Shown in pieces: positions 1-5,825 of a stretch of 5,935 nucleotides of DNA. Under the pieces are notes generated by a model that had not been told where the DNA came from, ran no database searches, and worked only from the letters and a program-made list of their open reading frames with translations. A program made the translations under genes and the position numbers. Position 1 is the first letter of the stretch; every line of letters starts with the position of its first letter. Origin of the DNA: Clostridiales bacterium (GTDB taxonomy: Bacteria; Bacillota; Clostridia; Oscillospirales; Oscillospiraceae); contig PITX01000091.1 of assembly GCA_017577345.1 (NCBI GenBank), forward strand, positions 1-5,935. The letters are read 5' to 3'.

Positions 1-107
1 ACATTCACAATGACCTTTGCGAGGATCTGCATGACGCTCTTGTACTGGAACTTTTTCATCAGAGCAGGAGCGATTTCTTCTTTGTACTTCACTTGCAGTC
101 TTGCCAT
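1..107 (-). CDS. rplE: 50S ribosomal protein L5, N-terminal part (cut by window edge)
   Basis: L5 binds 5S rRNA and helps form the central protuberance of the 50S subunit. Only the first 35 codons lie in the window; the gene runs off the left edge. The protein begins MARLQVKYKEEIAPALMKKF and continues QYKSVMQILAKVIVNV, which is recognisably the L5 N-terminus (compare E. coli MAKLHDYYKDEV...NYNSVMQVPRVEKITLN). The ATG at 107-105 is preceded by GGAGGAGG at a good distance, and the run of Gs begins inside the TGA stop of rplX 17 bases upstream, so coupling to L24 translation is likely. Oddity: between MQ and the following Lys there are three residues (ILA) where the family has about five (such as VPRVE), an apparent in-frame loss of two residues including the usual proline. 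Identity is firm from sequence and position after rplX; function of the missing part cannot be judged. Confidence 0.93.
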   Translation of the reverse strand, partial: MARLQVKYKEEIAPALMKKFQYKSVMQILAKVIVN

Positions 108-124
108 TGTTTCGTTCCTCCTCC

Positions 125-430
125 TCAGATTTCCTTGCCGCACTTCTTGCAGACACGGATCTTCTTGTCGCCGTCGACATTGAAGCCGACGCGGACGCCC
201 TTCTTGCAGTTGGAGCAGTAGAGCTGAACCTTGTCCACACGAATGGGGATCTCACGCTTGACAATGCCGCTGGTCTCATTCTGCTTGCGAGCCTTCATGT
301 GGCAGGTAGCAATGTTGACGCCCTCGACAATGACTTTGCCTTCGCTGGGCATGGCGGTGATGACCTTGCCCTTCTTGCCCTTGGACTTGCCGGACAAGAC
401 AATAACGGTATCATTCTTTTTAATGTTCAT
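125..430 (-). CDS. rplX: 50S ribosomal protein L24, zinc-ribbon form
   Basis: L24 is an early assembly-initiator protein that binds domain I of 23S rRNA near the exit-tunnel rim. The 101-residue protein has the N-terminal KOW-type barrel (residues about 3-38: KKNDTVIVLSGKSKGKKGKV), the HMKARKQNE segment around 44-52, and a C-terminal zinc-ribbon-like pair of knuckles, C72xxC75 and C94xxC97. Many bacterial L24 proteins lack these cysteines, so this is the cysteine-bearing form; zinc binding is inferred from the motif. Length is normal for the family. The ATG at 430-428 follows an unusual G-rich ribosome binding site (GGGGGAG) 15 bases after the rplN stop. It is followed by rplE 17 bases downstream, the standard spc order. 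Confidence 0.97.
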   Translation of the reverse strand: MNIKKNDTVIVLSGKSKGKKGKVITAMPSEGKVIVEGVNIATCHMKARKQNETSGIVKREIPIRVDKVQLYCSNCKKGVRVGFNVDGDKKIRVCKKCGKEI

Positions 431-445
431 TCTTTGCTCCCCCTA

Positions 446-814
446 TTAAATGACTTCCGGTGCCAGGGAGAGGATCTTCATGTATTCCTTGTCACGAAGC
501 TCTCTTGCGACCGGCCCAAAAATACGGGTACCGCAGGGATTCTTGTCCTCTTTGATCAGGACTGCGGCATTCTCATCGAAACGAACATAGGTGCCGTCTG
601 CACGGCGAACGCCCTTCGCGGTACGGACGATGACAGCGCGAACAACTTCGCCCTTCTTCACGGTGCCGCCGGGAGCTGCCTTACGAACGGAGGCGACGAT
701 GACATCGCCGATATTGCCGAACTTGCGTCTGGAACCGCCAAGCACACGGATGCACTTGATCTCCTTGGCGCCGGTATTGTCAGCAACCTTCAGATAAGAT
801 TCTTCCTGGATCAT
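446..814 (-). CDS. rplN: 50S ribosomal protein L14
   Basis: L14 sits at the subunit interface, contacts 16S rRNA helix 14 (bridge B8) and is the docking site of the silencing factor RsfS in bacteria. The 122-residue protein matches the usual full length. It starts [19 protein letters not shown], then [20 protein letters not shown] (residues 21-40), the basic loop with [19 protein letters not shown] (53-71), and ends with the conserved GPVARELRD...[10 protein letters not shown]. The start ATG (814-812) has an AAGGAGG site that overlaps the TAA of rpsQ. In E. coli the spc operon promoter precedes this gene; here the gap from rpsQ is 15 bases and filled by the ribosome binding site, so S10 and spc genes are likely co-transcribed. 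No anomaly in the protein. Confidence 0.98.
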   Translation of the reverse strand: MIQEESYLKVADNTGAKEIKCIRVLGGSRRKFGNIGDVIVASVRKAAPGGTVKKGEVVRAVIVRTAKGVRRADGTYVRFDENAAVLIKEDKNPCGTRIFGPVARELRDKEYMKILSLAPEVI

Positions 815-829
815 TAGTTGTCGACCTCC

Positions 830-1093
830 TTATTCAGCCTTCTTGATGATTTCAACGAGACGCCATCTCTTGTCCTTGGACAGGGGGCGGCACTCCATCA
901 CCTTAACGGTATCGCCTACGCCACACTCGTTGTTTTCGTCGTGTGCCTTCAGCTTATAGGTTCTTTTTACGATTTTTTTGTACAGCTTATGCTGCACGCT
1001 GTCCTCAATAGCAACCACGATGGTCTTGTCCATCTTATCGGAGACGACCTGACCAACTCTGGTTTTGCGGAAAGCTCTTGTAGTTTCACTCAT
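830..1093 (-). CDS. rpsQ: 30S ribosomal protein S17
   Basis: S17 is a primary 16S rRNA-binding protein of the 30S body with an OB fold. The 87-residue protein is of ordinary size and carries the family pattern: [20 protein letters not shown] (residues about 10-29), the [19 protein letters not shown] segment, and the signature [20 protein letters not shown] near the C-terminus. The ATG at 1093-1091 lies 14 bases after rpmC, with GGAGG directly abutting the rpmC TGA (TGAGGAGG). Downstream, rplN begins 15 bases after its stop. Neighbours rpmC and rplN are as expected. Nothing unusual is seen. Confidence 0.98.
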   Translation of the reverse strand: MSETTRAFRKTRVGQVVSDKMDKTIVVAIEDSVQHKLYKKIVKRTYKLKAHDENNECGVGDTVKVMECRPLSKDKRWRLVEIIKKAE

Positions 1094-1107
1094 TTTCGCT
1101 TACCTCC

Positions 1108-1305
1108 TCAGATTGCGGTCTCTTTCTCACGAATAATTGTTTTGATGCGGGCAATGTCTTTCTTGACAGCGGCGATTTTGATCGGATTATCGAGCTGGTT
1201 CGTTGCATGCTGCATACGCAGGAAGAAGAGATCCTTTTTCAGATCCTTTACCTTTGCTTCCAGGTCAGCCACGGACATGGCTCTGAGTTCTTTAGCCTTC
1301 ATCAT
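1108..1305 (-). CDS. rpmC: 50S ribosomal protein L29
   Basis: L29 is a small two-helix protein near the nascent-chain exit, beside L23, where it contributes to docking of trigger factor and SRP. The 65-residue product ([20 protein letters not shown]...) shows the typical helical hairpin with [18 protein letters not shown] in the middle and ends IIREKETAI. Its first ATG (1305-1303) shares one base with the rplP stop (TAATG), so termination-reinitiation coupling is likely. A second ATG follows immediately at 1302-1300; most family members begin MKAKELR, and the GGTGG site upstream is slightly better spaced for the second ATG, so the real protein may be 64 residues. The coding assignment itself is secure. 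Confidence 0.96.
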   Translation of the reverse strand: MMKAKELRAMSVADLEAKVKDLKKDLFFLRMQHATNQLDNPIKIAAVKKDIARIKTIIREKETAI

Positions 1306-1739
1306 TATTCACCACCATTCTCAGATACTGCTTCCTCACGGGCAATAATCTTGGTCTTGATGGGCAGCTTGTGCTGTGCCAGACGAAGAGCTTCGCGAGC
1401 ATCTTCTTCGGACACGCCGCCGATCTCGAACATGACCTTCTGCGCCTTGACGACTGCAACCCAGTATTCGGGAGCGCCCTTACCGGAGCCCATACGGACG
1501 CCGAGAGCCTTCTTAGAAACAGGCTTGTCGGGGAAGATCTTGATCCAGACCTGACCGCCACGCTTGGTGTAACGGGTCATAGCGATACGAGCCGCTTCGA
1601 TCTGGTTGCCGGTGATCCAGCCGGGTTCGACGGCCTGAATGCCGTATTCGCCGTAGGATACCTTATTACCGCGAGAAGCTGCACCCTTCATACGGCCGCG
1701 CTGTACTCGACGGAACTTTGTTCTCTTAGGCATTAACAT
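1305..1739 (-). CDS. rplP: 50S ribosomal protein L16
   Basis: L16 organises the A-site/P-site tRNA region of the 50S subunit and is added late in assembly. The 144-residue protein begins [19 protein letters not shown] and includes the conserved [20 protein letters not shown] (about 38-57), the [17 protein letters not shown] segment, and [18 protein letters not shown] (81-98). R82 corresponds to the arginine hydroxylated in E. coli L16, though whether it is modified here is unknown. Two starts are possible: ATG at 1739-1737, overlapping the rpsC stop by one base, and an internal ATG at 1733-1731. The first is preferred because MLMPKR is common in Firmicutes and an AAGGAGG site lies about nine bases upstream, inside the end of rpsC. 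The gene overlaps rpmC by one base. Confidence 0.97.
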   Translation of the reverse strand: MLMPKRTKFRRVQRGRMKGAASRGNKVSYGEYGIQAVEPGWITGNQIEAARIAMTRYTKRGGQVWIKIFPDKPVSKKALGVRMGSGKGAPEYWVAVVKAQKVMFEIGGVSEEDAREALRLAQHKLPIKTKIIAREEAVSENGGE

Positions 1740-2527
1740 TAGCGGTTGCCTCCTTCCCTGCGATCGTCACGACGACGCTCGCCATTGAAAGGCTTCCGGT
1801 CACCACGGCGCTCGCCACCCTGACGACGGTCGTCACGACGACGGTCGTTGTTGCGGCGGTCACGACGCGGAGCTTCCGGTGCGGACTGACGCAGCGTGGA
1901 GTTCAGGACTTCGCCCTTGTAGATCCACACCTTGCAGCCGATCTTGCCATACGTGGTATTTGCTTCCGCAAAACCGTACTCGATGTCAGCACGGAGGGTC
2001 TGCAGGGGAATGGTGCCCTCGTGATAGGACTCGCTGCGGGCAATTTCTGCACCGCCGAGACGGCCGCCGCAGGAGCACTTGATGCCCTTCGCGCCCAGAC
2101 GGGTCGCTCTCTGCATCGCCTGCTTCATGGCACGACGGAAGGAAATTCTCTTCTCAAGCTGTGCAGCGATGTTCTCTGCGACCAGCTGAGCGTTCAGGTC
2201 CGGGCTGCGAACTTCAACGATGTTCAGCGCGACGGACTTGCCGATCTTCTGCTCGAGCTCCAGGCGGAGCTTTTCGATCTCCTGGCCACCCTTGCCGATG
2301 ACGACGCCGGGGCGGGAGCAATGCAGATTGATCTTAACGCGGGCGTTGCTGCGCTCGATCTCGATCTTAGCAATGCCGGCGGCATAGAGTCTGTTCTTGA
2401 GATCCTTACGGATGTTGTAGTCCTCAACGATCAGGTCGCCGACCTTGTCGTTACGGGCATACCAGCGGGAATCCCAGTCCTTGATTACGCCAACGCGCAA
2501 ACCATGAGGATTAACTTTCTGTCCCAT
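1739..2527 (-). CDS. rpsC: 30S ribosomal protein S3 with Arg/Asp-rich C-terminal tail
   Basis: S3 lies at the mRNA entry channel of the 30S head and takes part in mRNA helicase activity. The 262-residue protein starts [20 protein letters not shown], has a type-II KH domain (roughly 39-107) with the GKGG loop at 79-82, and the C-terminal S3 domain with [23 protein letters not shown] (128-150) and [12 protein letters not shown] (155-166). The conserved part ends near ILNST-type residues (VLNSTLRQ, 208-214). After that comes an extra tail of about 48 residues made almost only of R, D, E, G, N, with RRRDDRR at 229-235 and 251-257. Many Firmicute S3 proteins end near 218-230, so this tail is long. 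Start ATG 2527-2525 has AGGAGG abutting the rplV TAA. Overlaps rplP by one base. Confidence 0.98.
   Translation of the reverse strand: MGQKVNPHGLRVGVIKDWDSRWYARNDKVGDLIVEDYNIRKDLKNRLYAAGIAKIEIERSNARVKINLHCSRPGVVIGKGGQEIEKLRLELEQKIGKSVALNIVEVRSPDLNAQLVAENIAAQLEKRISFRRAMKQAMQRATRLGAKGIKCSCGGRLGGAEIARSESYHEGTIPLQTLRADIEYGFAEANTTYGKIGCKVWIYKGEVLNSTLRQSAPEAPRRDRRNNDRRRDDRRQGGERRGDRKPFNGERRRDDRREGGNR
1764..1843 (-). repeat. Internal repeats encoding the S3 Arg/Asp-rich tail
   Basis: The 14-base string TCGTCACGACGACG (plus-strand reading) occurs at 1764-1777 and 1830-1843, each encoding part of an RRRDDRR motif in S3. Another 11-base string, ACGACGGTCGT, is present at 1823-1833 and 1838-1848. The pattern is a low-complexity coding repeat rather than a mobile or intergenic element, and it probably grew by local duplication. 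Confidence 0.75.
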
Positions 2528-2537
2528 AGTAACCTCC

Positions 2538-2873
2538 TTAAGCCTTCTCGCTCACGCCGATGGTGAGGTGAGTCGTTCTCTTGAGAATGCGATTGAATCT
2601 GCCCTTTGCTCTCGGTCTGCCGCGCTTGAGCGTGGGACCGGGATTTGCAATCGCGGTGGAGACGTAGAGCTTGTCAACATCCATGCCGTGATTGTTTTCG
2701 GCGTTGGCGATCGCACTCTTGAGGAGCTTGAGCATGGGCTCAGAAGCTGCCTTCGGGGTCTGCATGATATATGCGCATGCGGTCTTTGCATCCTTGCCGC
2801 GGATCATGTCGCAGAGGATGGTGACCTTGCGCGGAGAAATACGCAGGTATTTCAGATGTGCTTTTGCTTCCAT
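2538..2873 (-). CDS. rplV: 50S ribosomal protein L22
   Basis: L22 binds all 23S rRNA domains, and its extended beta-hairpin lines the peptide exit tunnel at the constriction shared with L4. The 111-residue protein is standard length. It begins [20 protein letters not shown], has the helix [20 protein letters not shown] (about 49-68), and the tunnel hairpin [21 protein letters not shown] around 79-99; this hairpin is where macrolide-resistance changes arise in other bacteria, and no insertion or deletion is apparent by eye. ATG 2873-2871 follows an AAGGAG site, 14 bases after the rpsS stop, and the gene ends 10 bases before rpsC with TAA fused to the rpsC ribosome binding site. Confidence 0.98.
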   Translation of the reverse strand: MEAKAHLKYLRISPRKVTILCDMIRGKDAKTACAYIMQTPKAASEPMLKLLKSAIANAENNHGMDVDKLYVSTAIANPGPTLKRGRPRAKGRFNRILKRTTHLTIGVSEKA

Positions 2874-2887
2874 GTCTTTCTCCTTCC

Positions 2888-3166
2888 TTACTTCGCATTG
2901 GAGGTCTTGGAGCCGGAGTGACCGCGGAACGTTCTGGTGGGAACGAACTCACCCAGCTTATGACCAACCATGTCTTCTGTCACATAGACGGGAACATGCT
3001 TGCGGCCGTCATGGACAGCGATTGTGTGACCGACAAAGGAGGGGAAAATGGTGGAAGATCTGGACCAGGTCTTCAGCACTTTCTTTTCACCGGTTTTGTT
3101 AAGCTCTTCAACGCGCTTATACAGCTCAGGAGCAACAAACGGGCCTTTCTTAATGCTTCTGCTCAT
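2888..3166 (-). CDS. rpsS: 30S ribosomal protein S19
   Basis: S19 sits in the 30S head with S13 and contacts the A-site finger of the 50S subunit. The 92-residue protein has the normal length and motifs: [20 protein letters not shown] at the N-terminus, [20 protein letters not shown] (32-51), and the signature [20 protein letters not shown] (52-71) followed by [14 protein letters not shown]. The ATG at 3166-3164 lies 14 bases after rplB, whose TAA is fused to the GGAGG ribosome binding site. The next gene, rplV, starts 14 bases after its stop. No oddities. Confidence 0.98.
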   Translation of the reverse strand: MSRSIKKGPFVAPELYKRVEELNKTGEKKVLKTWSRSSTIFPSFVGHTIAVHDGRKHVPVYVTEDMVGHKLGEFVPTRTFRGHSGSKTSNAK

Positions 3167-3180
3167 TATTCATTTCCTCC

Positions 3181-4023
3181 TTACTTACTGTTTCTGCGCT
3201 TGATGATGAACTTGTTGGTACGGTTCTTCGTCTTGCGGGTCTTGTAACCCATAGCCGGCTTGCCCCACGGAGTGACAGGACCGGGACGACCGACCGGAGC
3301 GCGGCCTTCGCCGCCGCCGTGCGGATGGTCATTCGGGTTCATAACGGAACCGCGGACAGTCGGGCGGATACCCATGTGACGGGTACGGCCGGCCTTGCCG
3401 ATGTGGATGTTGCTGTGGTCGATGTTGCCGACCTGACCGATGCAAGCGGTGCAGTTCAGCGGAATATAACGGACTTCGCCGGAGGGCATTCTGACCTGTG
3501 CCAGACCCTTTTCGGTTTCCTTTGCGAGCAGCTGTGCAGCAACACCTGCGCTGCGAACCAGCTGTGCACCGGCACCGGGCTGAAGCTCGATATTGTGGAT
3601 CACGGTACCAACGGGGATGTTTGCGATGGGCAGGCAGTTGCCGGGCTTAATGTCGGCTGCTGCGGATGCCAGGACGGTCGCGCCCGCCTTCAGTCCGACC
3701 GGAGCCAGAATGTAGCGGAGTTCGCCGTCTTCGTACTTGACCAGAGCGATGAATGCGCTGCGGTTGGGATCGTACTCAACACGCTCAACGACTGCCGACA
3801 TATCCAGCTTGTCGCGTCTGAAGTCAATGATACGGTACTTTCTCTTGTTGCCGCCGCCGCGATGACGGACGGTGATTCTGCCGTAGCTGTTGCGACCGGA
3901 ATGCTTCTTCAGGGTCTCAACCAGGCTACGCTCGGGCTTTGCCTTCTTATCTACGCCCTCAAACGCGGACACGGTCATGCCGCGGCGAGCGGGGGTATAA
4001 GGCTTGTAAGTTTTAATCGCCAT
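3181..4023 (-). CDS. rplB: 50S ribosomal protein L2
   Basis: L2 is one of the most conserved 50S proteins, required for subunit association and for peptidyl-transferase centre integrity. The 280-residue product is near the usual 273-280. It begins [19 protein letters not shown], then [20 protein letters not shown] (39-58) and [13 protein letters not shown] (61-73). The central OB and SH3-like RNA-binding domains follow, and the C-terminal hallmark [14 protein letters not shown] starts at 228, so His233 is the equivalent of the functionally important His229 of E. coli. The C-terminus is strongly basic ([19 protein letters not shown]). The ATG at 4023-4021 follows AAAGGAG in the 34-base gap after rplW. 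Nothing suggests alteration. Confidence 0.99.
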   Translation of the reverse strand: MAIKTYKPYTPARRGMTVSAFEGVDKKAKPERSLVETLKKHSGRNSYGRITVRHRGGGNKRKYRIIDFRRDKLDMSAVVERVEYDPNRSAFIALVKYEDGELRYILAPVGLKAGATVLASAAADIKPGNCLPIANIPVGTVIHNIELQPGAGAQLVRSAGVAAQLLAKETEKGLAQVRMPSGEVRYIPLNCTACIGQVGNIDHSNIHIGKAGRTRHMGIRPTVRGSVMNPNDHPHGGGEGRAPVGRPGPVTPWGKPAMGYKTRKTKNRTNKFIIKRRNSK

Positions 4024-4057
4024 TTTGCGTTACACTCCTTTAAATGATTGAGATGGA

Positions 4058-4354
4058 TCAGACCATACCCTCGAAGAATTCGATGGTCTTGGAATCGGCA
4101 GTCAGCTTAACGACAGCCTTCTTGTAGGACGCGCTGCGGCCTTCGGGGTATCTGCCCTGGCGGCGCAGTTTGCCGTCCATGCGGATGGTAGTGACCTTTT
4201 CGACCTTAACGCCGAAGATCTCGGAAACAGCCTTCTTGATTTCCGTCTTGTTTGCGTCGCTTGCGACGATGAAGACGTACTTCTTCAGCTCGGTAGCTTC
4301 CATGGACTGTTCGGTGATGATGGGCTTAAGGATGATATCGTATGCGGTCTTCAT
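4058..4354 (-). CDS. rplW: 50S ribosomal protein L23
   Basis: L23 frames the exit of the nascent-peptide tunnel and is the main docking point for trigger factor and the signal recognition particle. The 98-residue protein is typical: KTAYDIILKPIITEQSMEAT at the N-terminus, KYVFIVASDANKTEIKKAVS (about 25-44), IFGVKVEKVTTIRMDGKLRR (46-65), then a loop and ending KTIEFFEGMV. The ATG at 4354-4352 overlaps the rplD stop by one base (TAATG), and its GGAGG ribosome binding site lies inside the last codons of rplD, so the two are probably translationally coupled. It ends with TGA 34 bases before rplB. Confidence 0.98.
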   Translation of the reverse strand: MKTAYDIILKPIITEQSMEATELKKYVFIVASDANKTEIKKAVSEIFGVKVEKVTTIRMDGKLRRQGRYPEGRSASYKKAVVKLTADSKTIEFFEGMV

Positions 4355-4974
4355 TATGCGAACACCTCCTCAATCTTCGCCAGTGCAGCCTTATCCAGAA
4401 CGAGCTTCTTCGCGTTCAGGATGTCATAGACATTGATAAGGTTTGCAAAAGTGGTCTCAACGCCGGGCAGGTTGCGTGCGGAGAGGACGACATTTTCGTT
4501 GACCTCTGCGGTAACGACCAGAGCCTTGCAATCAGCATTGACTGCGCTCAGGAAGCCGGCGAACTTCTTGGTCTTGATTTCGTCCATCTTGAGCTCGTCG
4601 ATCACAACGATGTTCTCGGACTGAGCCTTAGCACTCAGAACGGACTTCAGAGCCAGACGGCGTACTTTCTTGTTCAGCGTGTAGCTGTAGCTGCGGGGCT
4701 TCGGTGCAAACACGATGCCGCCATGCGTCCACTGCGGAGCACGGGTGCTGCCCTGACGGGCGTGACCGGTACCCTTCTGACGCCACGGCTTTTTGCCGCC
4801 GCCGGAGACCTCTGCACGGGTCAGAGCGGACTGTGTGCCCTGACGGCAGTTGGCCAGGTGGTTTTTCACAACATCATGGACGACAGATTCGTTGGGCTCA
4901 ATACCGAAAACAGCTTCGGAAAGTTCAACTTCGCCGACCTGCTTGCCGTTCATATCATAAACGTTAGTCTTCAT
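4354..4974 (-). CDS. rplD: 50S ribosomal protein L4
   Basis: L4 is an early-assembling 50S protein whose extended loop reaches the exit-tunnel constriction opposite L22. In gamma-proteobacteria it also represses its own (S10) operon. The 206-residue protein starts MKTNVYDMNGKQVGEVELSE and contains the tunnel loop GGGKKPWRQKGTGHARQGST around 58-77, followed by RAPQWTHGGIVFAPKPRSYS, and the Rossmann-like globular body with IVVIDELKMDEIKTKKFAGF (122-141) and LPGVETTFANLINVYDIL (169-186). Length is normal. The ATG (4974-4972) has AAAGGAG about nine bases upstream within the 18-base gap after rplC. Whether L4 regulates this operon cannot be told, but a structured 131-base gap lies one gene upstream. 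Confidence 0.98.
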   Translation of the reverse strand: MKTNVYDMNGKQVGEVELSEAVFGIEPNESVVHDVVKNHLANCRQGTQSALTRAEVSGGGKKPWRQKGTGHARQGSTRAPQWTHGGIVFAPKPRSYSYTLNKKVRRLALKSVLSAKAQSENIVVIDELKMDEIKTKKFAGFLSAVNADCKALVVTAEVNENVVLSARNLPGVETTFANLINVYDILNAKKLVLDKAALAKIEEVFA

Positions 4975-4992
4975 AAGTTAACTCTCCTTTCA

Positions 4993-5715
4993 TTATGCGT
5001 TTCTCGCGGAAGCCTTCTGCGGGTTACGGCCGGAAGCCTTCTGCGGGTTCTTGCTGATTGCGGTAGCGCCGGAAGCGACCTTGATGGTCTTGACGGTGCT
5101 CTTGATATAGACGACTCCGCCCTTCGGACCGGGAATCGCGCCGCGGATGACGATCATATTCAGATCAGCGTCAACCTTAACGACGTCGAGGTTCTGCACA
5201 GTGACCTGCTCAACGCCCATGTGACCTGCACCGATGTGTCCCTTGAAGATACGGGAGGGACTGGAGGTGGAGCCCATGGAGCCTGCATGACGGTGGACCG
5301 GGCCGCCGCCGTGGGAGGTCGGGGTACGCTGTGCGTTCCATCTCTTGATAACGCCCTGATAGCCATGACCCTTGGAGATGCCGGTCACGTCAACATGATC
5401 GCCTGCGGCGAACAGGTCAGCCTTGATCTCAGCACCGACTTCGAGGTCAGCAGCATTGTCGAGCTTAAATTCCTTGAGATGCTTCTTGGCAGAAACGCCT
5501 GCCTTCTTGAGATGACCGAGTTCCGGCTTGGACAGCTTTTTCTCAGCGACATCGCCGTAAGCCAGCTGCACGGAAACATAGCCATCGTTTTCGATTGTCT
5601 TCTTCTGAGCGACGACACAGGGACCCGCTTCAATAACGGTAACGGGGATCACGCGGCCGGTCTCATCGAAGATCTGGGTCATGCCCACTTTCTTGCCGAT
5701 GATTGCTTTCTGCAT
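4993..5715 (-). CDS. rplC: 50S ribosomal protein L3 with duplicated C-terminal octapeptide
   Basis: L3 initiates 50S assembly, and its long internal loop approaches the peptidyl-transferase centre. The 240-residue protein starts [20 protein letters not shown] and has the family signature [18 protein letters not shown] (109-126), then [17 protein letters not shown] (133-149), [20 protein letters not shown] (157-176) and [20 protein letters not shown]. The conserved core ends near residue 212, typical of bacterial L3; a further 28 residues of low complexity follow, containing NPQKASGR (223-230) and NPQKASAR (231-238) in tandem before the final NA. The ATG (5715-5713) has AAGGAG eight bases upstream. 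It follows an unusually long gap after rpsJ. Confidence 0.98.
   Translation of the reverse strand: MQKAIIGKKVGMTQIFDETGRVIPVTVIEAGPCVVAQKKTIENDGYVSVQLAYGDVAEKKLSKPELGHLKKAGVSAKKHLKEFKLDNAADLEVGAEIKADLFAAGDHVDVTGISKGHGYQGVIKRWNAQRTPTSHGGGPVHRHAGSMGSTSSPSRIFKGHIGAGHMGVEQVTVQNLDVVKVDADLNMIVIRGAIPGPKGGVVYIKSTVKTIKVASGATAISKNPQKASGRNPQKASARNA
5007..5049 (-). repeat. 24-base tandem duplication at the 3' end of rplC
   Basis: An identical 19-base stretch occurs at 5007-5025 and 5031-5049, with a period of 24 bases (eight codons). It encodes the consecutive peptides NPQKASAR and NPQKASGR of the L3 tail. The identical stretch uses the same codons in both copies (AAC CCG CAG AAG GCT TCC), which points to a recent in-frame duplication or to slippage rather than old divergence; that origin is inference. 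Confidence 0.9.
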
Positions 5716-5739
5716 TTTTCTTACTCCTTATTTTAGGTT

Positions 5740-5790
5740 ATTGGTTGGCAAACTTGACCATTGGGCAGCCATTGGTTTACCAACTTGACC
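5740..5790. repeat. Imperfect 20-base direct repeat, 31-base period
   Basis: ATTGGTTGGCAAACTTGACC at 5740-5759 and ATTGGTTTACCAACTTGACC at 5771-5790 match at 17 of 20 positions. The 11 bases between them repeat part of the unit (ATTGG). Because the unit is itself partly self-complementary, the two copies also form the 10-bp hairpin annotated here. Origin by duplication, or membership in a dispersed repeat family, cannot be told from one copy pair. Confidence 0.75.
5744..5784 (-). promoter_or_regulatory. 10-bp RNA hairpin upstream of rplC
   Basis: On the operon strand GUUGGUAAAC (5784-5775) can pair with GUUUGCCAAC (5753-5744) over ten consecutive pairs, nine Watson-Crick and one G.U, closing a 21-base loop. 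On the opposite strand the same position would be a C.A mismatch, so the fold favours the rplC transcript. Its 3' side ends about 14 bases before the ribosome binding site and has no U-run after it, so it is not an intrinsic terminator. Confidence 0.6.
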
Positions 5791-5818
5791 CGGGACCGCC
5801 TCGGCAGGCGATCGGGGT
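5788..5818 (-). promoter_or_regulatory. GC-rich RNA hairpin in the rpsJ-rplC gap
   Basis: On the operon strand GAUCGCCU (5813-5806) pairs with AGGCGGUC (5801-5794) over a four-base loop GCCG, again with one G.U pair that would be C.A on the other strand. An outer helix ACCC (5818-5815) with GGGU (5791-5788) extends it across a small internal loop, giving about 12 pairs. The following bases are GUCAAG-like with no run of U, so a Rho-independent terminator is unlikely; a processing, pausing or protein-binding structure is possible. Confidence 0.6.
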
Positions 5819-5825
5819 TCGCCGT

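Noticed and set aside
101..817. 238-codon plus-strand frame across rplX and rplN
   Set aside because: Antisense shadow crossing two real genes and their spacer, Asp/Leu/Ala-rich with no family resemblance.
1741..1885. Frameshift explaining the odd S3 tail
   Set aside because: The tail frame is continuous from the conserved core, ends exactly at a stop overlapping the rplP start, and the rplP ribosome binding site is correctly placed, so the end looks genuine.
2021..2566. 181-codon plus-strand frame antisense to rpsC
   Set aside because: Shadow of S3 coding sequence; no plausible start context or domain.
3319..4047. 242-codon plus-strand frame antisense to rplB
   Set aside because: Shadow of L2; no recognisable domain and no initiation signal. 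The minus-strand product is a full-length L2.
4342..5736. 464-codon open frame on the plus strand antisense to rplC and rplD
   Set aside because: It lies fully opposite two unmistakable ribosomal genes, its start has no good ribosome binding site, and its composition (Leu, Asp, Ala rich) is what results from reading GC-biased coding DNA backwards. Long antisense frames are expected in highly expressed genes with restricted codon use.
5788..5818. Rho-independent terminator between rpsJ and rplC
   Set aside because: The hairpin is strong but is followed by GUCAAGUUGG on the operon strand and by GGUUCGCCGU-like sequence on the other; neither has the U-run needed.
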